14,405 nt of DNA. Source: Desulfonatronospira sp. (GTDB taxonomy: Bacteria; Desulfobacterota; Desulfovibrionia; Desulfovibrionales; Desulfonatronovibrionaceae). The position numbers were made by a program, and so were the translations under genes. Every line of letters starts with the position of its first letter. Position 1 is the first letter of the stretch. A model generated the notes under the pieces. It was not told where the DNA came from and made no database searches. It saw nothing but the letters and a program-made list of their open reading frames with translations. The stretch covers positions 1 to 14,405 of the forward strand of contig PWSL01000492.1 in assembly GCA_003563255.1 (NCBI GenBank), read 5' to 3'. Shown here piece after piece: positions 1 to 6,900 of this stretch.

Positions 1-582
1 AAACTGCACAGCCTGACCAAAGGAGACCGTATAGGGGTGCGTGCCCCCCTGGGCAACTGTTTTCCCTATGAGTCCATGAAGGGCAAGGATATCTTGATAG
101 TAGGCGGAGGTATAGGCATGGCCCCTTTGCGCACCCTGCTTCTGTTCATGCTGGACAACCGCGACGACTACGGCCGGATTCAGCTCCTTTACGGGGCGCG
201 CAGCCCCCGGGACATGGCTTTCAGTTACGAGCTGCCGGACTGGCTGGAGAGAAAGGACCTGGAAACGGTGCTGACCATCGACAACGAGGCCGAGGGCTGG
301 GAACACCGGGTGGGACTTATTCCCAACGTACTCCTGGAAATGGCTCCCACGCCACACAATGCCATAGCTGTGACCTGCGGTCCGCCCATAATGATCAAGT
401 TTACCCTGCAGGCCCTGAAAAAGCTGGGCTTCGAGGACAACCAGATAATCACCACCCTGGAAAAGCGCATGAAATGCGGCATAGGACTTTGCGGCAGGTG
501 CAATATCGGCACCAGCTATGTATGCGTGGACGGACCCGTGTTCAGCTACGAAGAGCTTCGGTCCCTGCCCAATGAGCTTTAG
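1..582 (+). CDS. FAD/NAD(P)-binding [2Fe-2S] oxidoreductase subunit, hydrogenase/sulfhydrogenase gamma type (5' end missing)
   Basis: The 3' part of a gene that begins before the window. Frame 1 is open from base 1 and gives 193 residues; a GTG at 37 is only an internal valine codon, because the upstream residues (LHSLTKGDRIGVRAPLGN) match the end of the FAD-binding domain in this family. The next segment, ILIVGGGIGMAPLR, is the NAD(P)-binding nucleotide loop, and TCGPPIM is the usual C-terminal NAD-domain motif. A C-terminal CX4CX2CX7C cluster (visible residues 159, 164, 167, 175) is the [2Fe-2S] binding region seen in PyrK, sulfhydrogenase gamma and AsrB-like subunits. Such subunits pass electrons between NAD(P)H and an iron-sulfur partner in the cytoplasm. 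The ferritin-like gene follows after 31 bases and AOR follows that, so a role in moving electrons from the AOR or an associated Hdr/Flox-like complex is inferred, not shown. Its exact subfamily cannot be fixed without the N-terminus. Confidence 0.9.
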   Translation, partial: KLHSLTKGDRIGVRAPLGNCFPYESMKGKDILIVGGGIGMAPLRTLLLFMLDNRDDYGRIQLLYGARSPRDMAFSYELPDWLERKDLETVLTIDNEAEGWEHRVGLIPNVLLEMAPTPHNAIAVTCGPPIMIKFTLQALKKLGFEDNQIITTLEKRMKCGIGLCGRCNIGTSYVCVDGPVFSYEELRSLPNEL

Positions 583-613
583 GCAAACAAATAATTGAAG
601 CAAGGAGAATAAG

Positions 614-1084
614 ATGGCCGGTTTTTTCAAGGCGGCGGAGATCGTCGAAGCAGCCGTAAATATTGAACAACAGGGGCAGGCTTTTTATACCAGAGCCGCA
701 GAAGCGGCCAAAAACCCGGATGCCAAGGATTTTTTTCTGTACTTCGCCAAGGAGGAATCCAGGCACGAGGAGATTTTCCTGAAATTCAAGGAGCGCCTGG
801 GCAAGGCCGAACTGCCTGCCTGGAGCAACAATGAGGAATACAGTCAATATCTGGCAGCACTGATAGATTCCCATTCCATTTTTTCTCCGGATCTGCAGAA
901 AAGGCTTGCTGATGCCCAGGATGAGAATGAAGCCATACGCCTGGCCATGGGCTTTGAGAAGGATACAATTCTTTTCTTTATGGAAATGCGGGAACTTGTC
1001 CCTGAATCCGAGAAAAAATTCGTAATGCAGTGCATAGACGAAGAACGCTCGCACCTGCGTAAGCTGGCCGGCATGTTGACTTAG
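614..1084 (+). CDS. Ferritin-like di-iron protein, rubrerythrin family without rubredoxin domain
   Basis: A 156-residue protein with both halves of the four-helix di-iron site: Glu18, then Glu48-x-x-His51, then Glu115, then Glu144-x-x-His147. This is the repeated E...ExxH pattern of rubrerythrin/ferritin-like proteins (COG1633 type). There is no C-terminal CxxC rubredoxin domain, so it would need an external electron donor for any peroxidase activity. No signal peptide or membrane segment is visible, so it is cytoplasmic. The start is supported by an AAGGAGA ribosome-binding site at 602-608. It lies 31 bases after the flavin subunit gene, probably in the same transcript, and 155 bases before AOR. 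A role in protecting oxygen-sensitive W/Fe-S enzymes, or in iron or peroxide handling, is inferred from position only. The family call is firm; the reaction is not. Confidence 0.85.
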   Translation: MAGFFKAAEIVEAAVNIEQQGQAFYTRAAEAAKNPDAKDFFLYFAKEESRHEEIFLKFKERLGKAELPAWSNNEEYSQYLAALIDSHSIFSPDLQKRLADAQDENEAIRLAMGFEKDTILFFMEMRELVPESEKKFVMQCIDEERSHLRKLAGMLT

Positions 1085-1121
1085 ATGATTACAGGGATTG
1101 ATCAGGACTGTAAAACAGATG

Positions 1122-1144
1122 CATAATGTTGGGTTAACGTTATG
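1122..1144. promoter_or_regulatory. Operator-like inverted repeat upstream of AOR
   Basis: Arms CATAATGTT (1122-1130) and AACGTTATG (1136-1144) are complementary at 8 of 9 positions around a 5-base centre. It lies in the 155-base gap before AOR and just upstream of a candidate -35 box at 1156. It could be a regulator-binding site or an RNA hairpin. No specific regulator is recognised. Confidence 0.3.
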
Positions 1145-1155
1145 AAGAACCCGAG

Positions 1156-1184
1156 TTGCAGCTTGGTCGTTAATAAATTTTAAT
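1156..1184 (+). promoter_or_regulatory. Candidate sigma-70-type promoter for AOR
   Basis: TTGCAG at 1156-1161 is followed after 17 bases by TTTAAT at 1179-1184, in an AT-rich part of the gap before AOR. The match to consensus is moderate. The gap length and strong ribosome-binding site fit AOR having its own promoter, but read-through from the upstream genes is equally possible. Confidence 0.3.
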
Positions 1185-1225
1185 TTCTGCATAAACCGTC
1201 AACTGCATACAGACTCAACCCTTAG

Positions 1226-1233
1226 AAGGAGGT
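1226..1233 (+). promoter_or_regulatory. Strong ribosome-binding site of AOR
   Basis: AAGGAGGT lies 6 bases before the ATG at 1240. It is a near-perfect Shine-Dalgarno sequence, fixes the AOR start, and suggests high expression. Confidence 0.85.
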
Positions 1234-1239
1234 ATTTTC

Positions 1240-2979
1240 ATGGACAAGATCTTGAGAATCAACGTGGGGGCCCCGGGCGGTCCCAAGGCCACTGAAGAAC
1301 CCATCGGCGACTATGCCGGAATGGGCGGACGCGGCATGACCACTTCTGTGGTCTACAAAGAGGTTCCCCCGGACTGCCATCCCCTGGGACCGGAGAACAA
1401 GCTGGTAATCGCCCCTGGTCTTATGAGCGGATCGGCGGCTTCTTCATCCGGACGTATGTCCGTTGGCTGCAAAAGTCCACTTTCCGGGACCATCAAGGAG
1501 TCCAACGCCGGCGGCACAGGGGCCCAGGCCCTGGCCAGGCTGGGATATGCCGCGGTCATCCTGGAAGGCGAACGCCAAGGAGATGACCTGTACAAAGTGG
1601 TCATCAACGACCAGGGCGTCACCCTGGAAAAGGCCAACGACCTGAAGATGCTGGCCAACTACGACCTCATCGAAAAGCTAAAGCCGGTGCACGGGGAGAA
1701 GGTTTCGGTCATCTCCATAGGTACTGCCGGGGAGATGCGCATGTCCAACTCTTCCATAGCCGTCACCGATCCTGAATTCAGGCCCACCAGGCATTGCGGC
1801 CGCGGCGGTGTAGGAGCTGTCATGGGCTCCAAGGGCATCAAGTGCATTGTTGTGGATGCTTCTGGTGCCAAGACCCGCAAGCCTGTCCGCCCGGACGAAT
1901 TCAAGGAATCCAACAAGAAGTTCGTTGAAGGCCTCAAGGGCCACGCAGTCACCGGACAGGGACTGCCTGCCTACGGCACCAACGTGCTCACCAATATCTT
2001 AAACGAGGCCGGCGGCTACCCTACTTACAACTTCAGGGAAGGCCGCTACAAGCACGCCCAGAACCTGTCCGGGGAACTGCAGGCCGAAAACATGAAGAAC
2101 CGCGAAGGCGGCCAGCCCACCCACGGCTGCCACCGGGGGTGCATTATCCAGTGCTCCGGTATATACACGGACAAGGACGGCAATTACATGTCCAAGCAGC
2201 CTGAATACGAGACCGTCTGGTCCCACGGCGGCAACTGCGGCATCGACGACCTGGATGCCATTGCCAGGCTGGACTACCTGGATGATCATTACGGCCTGGA
2301 CACCATCGAGATGGGCGTGACCATAGGTGTGGCCATGGAGGCAGGTGTGATTGAGTTCGGTGATGCCGAAGGGGCTATTAATCTGGTGCACGAAGTGGGC
2401 AAAGGCACACCCCTGGGGCGCATCCTGGGCGCCGGGGCCGCCACCACCGCCCGCTGCTTCGGCATGGAGCATGCTCCAGTGGTCAAGGGCCAGGCTTTGC
2501 CTGCCTATGACCCCCGCTCGGTCAAGGGCATCGGGGTGACCTATGCCACATCTACACAGGGGGCGGACCACACTGCCGGCTATGCAGTCACCGCCAATAT
2601 CCTCAAGGTAGGCGGAGACGTGGATCCTCTGCAGACCGGAGGCCAGGCCGAGCTGTCCCGCAACCTGCAGATAGCCACTGCAGCCCTGGATTCCACCGGG
2701 TTCTGCCTGTTCGTGGCCTTTGCCATCCTGGATCAGGGCGAGACATTTGAGGCCATGGTGCAGACCATCAATCATATGTACGGACTGGATATGACCGGTG
2801 ATGACGTAGTGGCCCTGGGCCAGAAGATCCTCAAGATGGAGAAGGAGTTCAACGAAAAGGCCGGGTTCGGTCCTGCACACGACCGTCTGCCCAGATACTT
2901 CTCCCGCGAGCCCCTTGCTCCGCATAACGTGGTCTTTGACGTGCCGGACAAAGAACTGGACAGTGTCTATAACTTCTAA
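1240..2979 (+). CDS. aor: Tungsten-containing aldehyde:ferredoxin oxidoreductase (AOR family)
   Basis: A 579-residue, full-length AOR-family enzyme. Family members oxidise aldehydes to carboxylic acids at a tungsten bis-pyranopterin site and reduce ferredoxin; some run in reverse. The [4Fe-4S] ligands are CX3CX3C at Cys297, Cys301 and Cys305, plus a distant Cys489. The two pterin-binding DXXGL-type motifs are DHYGLD (349-354) and DSTGFC (484-489). Other family signatures are GGRGM (29-33) in the N-terminal pterin domain, GRGGVGAVMGSKG (187-199), and LPAYDPRSVKGIG...YATSTQGADH (420-443). No export signal is visible, so it is cytoplasmic. The iron-sulfur flavin subunit upstream suggests a multi-subunit or NAD(P)-linked form like bacterial AORs, but the small ferredoxin subunit is not in the window. 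A strong hairpin terminator follows 22 bases after the stop. Substrate range cannot be read from sequence, and related BamB-like members exist, so the aldehyde substrate is inferred from the family. Confidence 0.93.
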   Translation: MDKILRINVGAPGGPKATEEPIGDYAGMGGRGMTTSVVYKEVPPDCHPLGPENKLVIAPGLMSGSAASSSGRMSVGCKSPLSGTIKESNAGGTGAQALARLGYAAVILEGERQGDDLYKVVINDQGVTLEKANDLKMLANYDLIEKLKPVHGEKVSVISIGTAGEMRMSNSSIAVTDPEFRPTRHCGRGGVGAVMGSKGIKCIVVDASGAKTRKPVRPDEFKESNKKFVEGLKGHAVTGQGLPAYGTNVLTNILNEAGGYPTYNFREGRYKHAQNLSGELQAENMKNREGGQPTHGCHRGCIIQCSGIYTDKDGNYMSKQPEYETVWSHGGNCGIDDLDAIARLDYLDDHYGLDTIEMGVTIGVAMEAGVIEFGDAEGAINLVHEVGKGTPLGRILGAGAATTARCFGMEHAPVVKGQALPAYDPRSVKGIGVTYATSTQGADHTAGYAVTANILKVGGDVDPLQTGGQAELSRNLQIATAALDSTGFCLFVAFAILDQGETFEAMVQTINHMYGLDMTGDDVVALGQKILKMEKEFNEKAGFGPAHDRLPRYFSREPLAPHNVVFDVPDKELDSVYNF

Positions 2980-3001
2980 TCAGTATTGAAAAATACAAAT
3001 T

Positions 3002-3038
3002 AAAAAGAAGGAAGGCTCCAGGGCCTTCCTTCTTTTTT
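3002..3038 (+). terminator. Rho-independent terminator after AOR
   Basis: A perfect 11-bp stem, AGAAGGAAGGC (3006-3016) pairing with GCCTTCCTTCT (3023-3033), closes a 6-base loop. Four more A-T pairs extend it to 3002/3037, and a T run follows. The A run on the other side could also support termination on the minus strand. It ends only 13 bases before the start of the next gene. Confidence 0.9.
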
Positions 3039-3050
3039 CTGGAAAGAGCC

Positions 3051-3731
3051 ATGACTTATACAGCAAAGTACCCGGAACCTTATTACAGAGACATGTTAGG
3101 TCTGCCTGTGTTGATGCTTGAGCATGAGGCCCCGGAGCAGTTCAGCCTGCTGTTGCAGCAGGGTTTTTTCATGCCGGTGCCCAGGATCTGTTCCTTGAGG
3201 GAATTTCTTTGCGAACTGGTAGGGGTCTGCGGTGTTTACACCGAAAAGAGCCTGCAGACCATTTTCCTGGACGGATCAGCAGTAGATGACATTGATCAGG
3301 CCATGATCAGGCCCGGTTGCAGGCTGGCACTTTCTGCAGCCATGCCGGGTCTTGTGGGGGCCACCATGCGCCGGGACGGCTTTTTGAAGCGCATGCGCGA
3401 GGGTATTTCCCTGTCCAGTCGCCGGGAAGAGGGTTCGGATATACAGCAGGATGCCTCTTTTCGCATCCAGGTGCGCCTTTACAATGCTGTCGGCCGGGAC
3501 CTGGCCGGCCTTTTTCTGCACCACGGCATCATGGTATCTTCTCCGGACCTGGCAGAGTTTTTCAAGTCCAGGCCGGATAGCTTTTTCAGGCACTTGAGAA
3601 GTATCAGGTTTCAGGGCACAAGCCTTCCAGTCCAGCAGTCCGGGCTTGATTTCAGCTGCCTGCCTCAGGGGGATGTAGTCCTGCGGCTGGCCATGGAACT
3701 GGAAAATAGAAAACAACAGAGCCAGCTCTAA
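3051..3731 (+). CDS. Uncharacterised protein, possibly with a beta-grasp (MoaD/ThiS-like) segment
   Basis: A 226-residue protein not assigned to a named family. It has no signal peptide or clear membrane segment. Residues about 45-110 have the order of a MoaD/ThiS-type beta-grasp: SLREFLCEL (helix), TIFLDGSAVDDIDQ (70-83, like the 'NGxxVDDLDxPL' hairpin) and CRLALSAAMPGLVGATMRRDG (90-110), resembling the end of MoaD but with PGLVG rather than a terminal Gly-Gly. This resemblance is by eye. The C-terminal half (about 135-226) is of unknown fold and has RIQVRLYNAVGRDL. The start has a weak GGAAAG site at 3041-3046. The gene follows AOR with the terminator between them, and no obvious promoter of its own is seen. 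A link to AOR function or to pterin/sulfur chemistry is speculative. Confidence 0.75.
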   Translation: MTYTAKYPEPYYRDMLGLPVLMLEHEAPEQFSLLLQQGFFMPVPRICSLREFLCELVGVCGVYTEKSLQTIFLDGSAVDDIDQAMIRPGCRLALSAAMPGLVGATMRRDGFLKRMREGISLSSRREEGSDIQQDASFRIQVRLYNAVGRDLAGLFLHHGIMVSSPDLAEFFKSRPDSFFRHLRSIRFQGTSLPVQQSGLDFSCLPQGDVVLRLAMELENRKQQSQL

Positions 3732-3797
3732 CGCGGACTGTGCCCGCACCCCAAGATAAAGAAGTGCTCGTATCCGACAATTGGGACAGTCCCCGCG
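3732..3797. repeat. Degenerate inverted repeat of the GGGGACTGTCCC type
   Basis: CGCGGACTGTGCCC (3732-3745) is an imperfect inverted match to GGGACAGTCCCCGCG (3783-3797), directly after the stop of the upstream gene. It resembles the outer arms of the GGGGAC elements elsewhere in the window but is decayed and lacks their other boxes. Confidence 0.5.
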
Positions 3798-3804
3798 ACA
3801 ACAC

Positions 3805-3887
3805 TTGTTCCCAGGCTCCAGCCTGGGAACACCATTTTTTGTGGCTCCAGCCACATTTTGAAGAAGCGGCTGGAGCCTGGGAACGAG
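3805..3887. repeat. REPIN-like palindromic repeat (GTTCCCAGGCTCCAGCC family)
   Basis: Outer inverted arms at 3805-3824 and 3868-3887 match at 19 of 20 positions. The left arm is part of a perfect palindrome at 3807-3830 (11-bp arms, 2-base centre), and a smaller palindrome GTGGCTCCAGCCAC lies at 3841-3854. Two inverted REP-like units around a core is REPIN architecture. Such elements are usually mobilised in trans by a RAYT (Y1 transposase); none is encoded here. The same motif recurs as a long palindrome at 9712-9753. Confidence 0.8.
3807..3840 (+). terminator. Hairpin plus T run, likely terminator of the 3051-3731 gene
   Basis: The perfect 11-bp hairpin of the REPIN left half (3807-3830) is followed after four bases by six T residues (3835-3840) on the plus strand. 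This is a usable intrinsic terminator between two convergent genes, so the repeat appears to have been adopted as one. Confidence 0.5.
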
Positions 3888-3952
3888 GGGTGTCAGTTAC
3901 TTATCGGTTCGGTCCCGGCCCCCCCGGGTGAGACGCTTACAAATCCCAGGTT

Positions 3953-6900
3953 CTACTCCGGCTCGATTTTTTTTTCGATCTCCGCTCTGCACAGCTCAAA
4001 CTGTCTTTCCAGTTCAGGCACAAGGCCTTCAATTGCATCAAAATCTCCTGCATTTGCAAGGCTTTCCATCTTTCCGGCTGTCTCGCATATGGCCATGCAC
4101 CCGGTATTGGCTGAATTGCCCTTGAGGGAGTGGGCCGTTCGAGCTGCTTTCCGGGCATCTTTGCCTTCCAGGGCCTTTTTGAGCTCTTCAATTTTGGAGG
4201 GAACATCCTGAAGGTACATGGCTGCGATCTCCCTGGCCATTTCGTGGTCGTGATCCAGCCGGTACAACAAGGCCTGGTAGTCAAATTCACGCACTGAGGG
4301 GGGTGCATCCGCCAAGGTGCTGCAGGAGGCTTTACCCGCATCATGGACTGATTCAGTCTTATCTTCAAAATCCATTTTTTCCAGCCAGTTGCCAAGCACC
4401 CCGGCAAGCTCCTGCGGGTTTATAGGTTTGGCAACATAATCGTTCATGCCGGCCTCGATACACCTTTCCCTGTCCCGGTGCATCGCCCCGGCGGTCATGG
4501 CGACAATAGGAACGAAAAACGATGAATGATGAGCGATTAGTGCCGGTATTCCTGAATTGAGAGATTCCTTGAGGTCCTGCTGTTTAATATCTTCTTCAGC
4601 CTGCTTCATGCTCCAAGCCTCATGCTCCATGCCTCTTATCCTTTGAGTGGCTTCCAGTCCGTCCATCTCCGGCATCTGCACATCCATCAGGACCAGGTCA
4701 TAGGCCCTGGCCTGCAGTGCCTCTACAGCTTTAAGGCCGTTATCCACAATATCAACGCTTAGTCCCAGTTTTTTCAATAACCCTGCAGCCACCAGCTGGT
4801 TGACCGGATTGTCCTCTGCTACCAGCACATGTCCCTTGAACCTGTCAGGCACGGCCTGCTCTCTTTTGATCTCCCGGGCCAGGTGCCTTGTGATGATGGG
4901 ACGACTGGTGTCCTTACCGGCAACAGCAAGAACAGTCACCAGTGTGTCATAAAGCTCGGACTGACGCACCGGCTTGTTCAGATAGGCGTCAAAGCCCAGT
5001 CTTTCAAAAGCCCCGGCATCGCCCGGACGCCCCAGGGAAGTAAGCATGACCAGGGGCAACCCCCTGAACCGGTCGCTGCTCCTGATATTCCGGCCCAGCT
5101 CTTCTCCGTCCATTCCGGGCATATGCATATCCAGAATGGCCATAGCAAAGCAGTTTTCACTGTCACATATCCGGTCCAGAATACGCAGGGCCTCGTGGCC
5201 CTCTCCGGCCTGCTCCACCCGGGCTCCCCAGGCCTCAAGCTGTTGTTTGAGGATTTCACGGTTGGTCTTATTGTCATCCACTATAAGTATATGCTTCCCC
5301 TGCAGGTCTCCAGACAATGCAGAGTGGTAAGCTTCTGTGGTATTTTGCCGGACAAACCGGGCTGTAAACCAGAACTCTGATCCATGTCCGCAGGTGCTGT
5401 TGATGCCCATTTCACCGCCCATCAGCTCGACCAGTTGCCTGGAAATGGCCAGTCCCAGCCCGGTACCCCCGAACTTGCGGGTGGTGGAGGTGTCCACCTG
5501 GGTGAACTTGTCAAAAAGCAGACCGACCTTGTCCTGGGGAATGCCGATTCCTGTGTCGCGGACCGTGAAAAGCAGTGTGCTCATTTGTGGTTTGTGACCG
5601 GTGATCAGTGCTGGATCATGGCCGGCCTTTTGAGATCCGCTTTCGGCTTGCCGCTTACCGCTCTCCCCTTGATCAATCCCAGCATTTATTGCCGTCATCT
5701 GCACCCTGACCACCACTTCTCCCTGCTCGGTAAACTTGATGGCATTGCCCACCAGGTTGGTTAATATCTGGCGAAGCCGTCCCGGGTCGCCCTGAAGCAG
5801 GGCAGGCACATCCGGATCAGGCAGGCAAATAAGCTCCAGACCCTTTTCGTGTGCCCTTACAGCCATGATGGAGGCAAAGTCCTCGAGCAGATAATGCAGG
5901 TTGAAGTTCACGTTTTCCAGCTCCAGCCGGCCGGCCTCGATTTTTGAAAAATCCAGGATATCGTTGATCAAAGCCAGCAGGGCCTCTCCGCTGCTCTGGA
6001 TGGACTCGGCCAGGCTGCGCTGCTCCGGACCAAGCTCGGTATCCAGCAGCAAATCGGTCATTCCGATGACCCCGTTCATAGGGGTGCGGATCTCATGACT
6101 CATATTGGCCAGGAATTCCGACTTGGCACGGGTGGCCTCCTCGGCCTTTTCCCTGGCTTTATCCAGGTCCAGTTGAGAATTTTTGAGCTCAGTGATATCC
6201 ATTATATGCCCGGCGACTTTAGTGATACTGCCGGACTCATACACCGGCTGCGCTGCTGTGCGCAGCCATAATCTGCGCCCCGTGGCTGTGACAAAGGGGA
6301 ATTCAAGATCATAGGACACGCCTTTTTCTGCACAATCCTTGAATGCTGAAATAATTACAGGTCTGTCATCCTTATAGTAGCATGCAAGACTGCTTTGCAG
6401 CAACACCTTGGAATCATTTATATAATGGTCCGGATCAAAATCATGAATCAGATAGGTGCCTCTTGTCCAGATCATGGCCTGAGAGTCAATATCCCATTCC
6501 CATCCACCAACCTTGGCCATTTTTTCCGTAGACGCGAGAATTTCCTGCTGCTTTTGCAGTTCCTCTTCCATACGTTTTTTTTCGGTAATATCGGTCACCA
6601 GGGCGAAAGAGCCAATGAATTCACCCTGTTTGAACATCGGTGTGGAAGAAACAGTCGTCCAGACAGTTGAGCCGTTCCTGTGAAGCAACCTCAGTTCATA
6701 TTTTCCGTCTTTTCCAAGCTTACGTTCTTCCCATATTTCCGAAAATTTATCCAGGTCCTCGGGATGGATAAAATCCCAGACACTCTGCAAAATAATTTCC
6801 AGGGGGAGGTAGCCGAGCATCTCCGCCATAGTACTGTTCAAATAGATTATACGGCCGTTTTTATCCAGCATTCTTATGCCTTCATTGGCATTCTCAACGA

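Noticed and set aside
37..39. GTG at 37 as the start of the first gene
   Set aside because: The frame is open upstream to base 1 with family-like residues, so the gene starts before the window.
542..1192. 216-codon minus-strand open frame over the ferritin-like gene
   Set aside because: It is antisense to a gene with a complete di-iron motif set and a good ribosome-binding site, and its peptide has no recognisable domain.
1999..2925. Long open frame (308 codons) on the minus strand inside AOR
   Set aside because: It is antisense to a full-length AOR with all family motifs; the open frame follows from the GC-rich codon pattern of the real gene and shows no domain of its own.
4829..5380. Plus-strand open frames within the large kinase region
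   Set aside because: They are antisense to receiver and ATPase domains whose motifs are intact on the minus strand.
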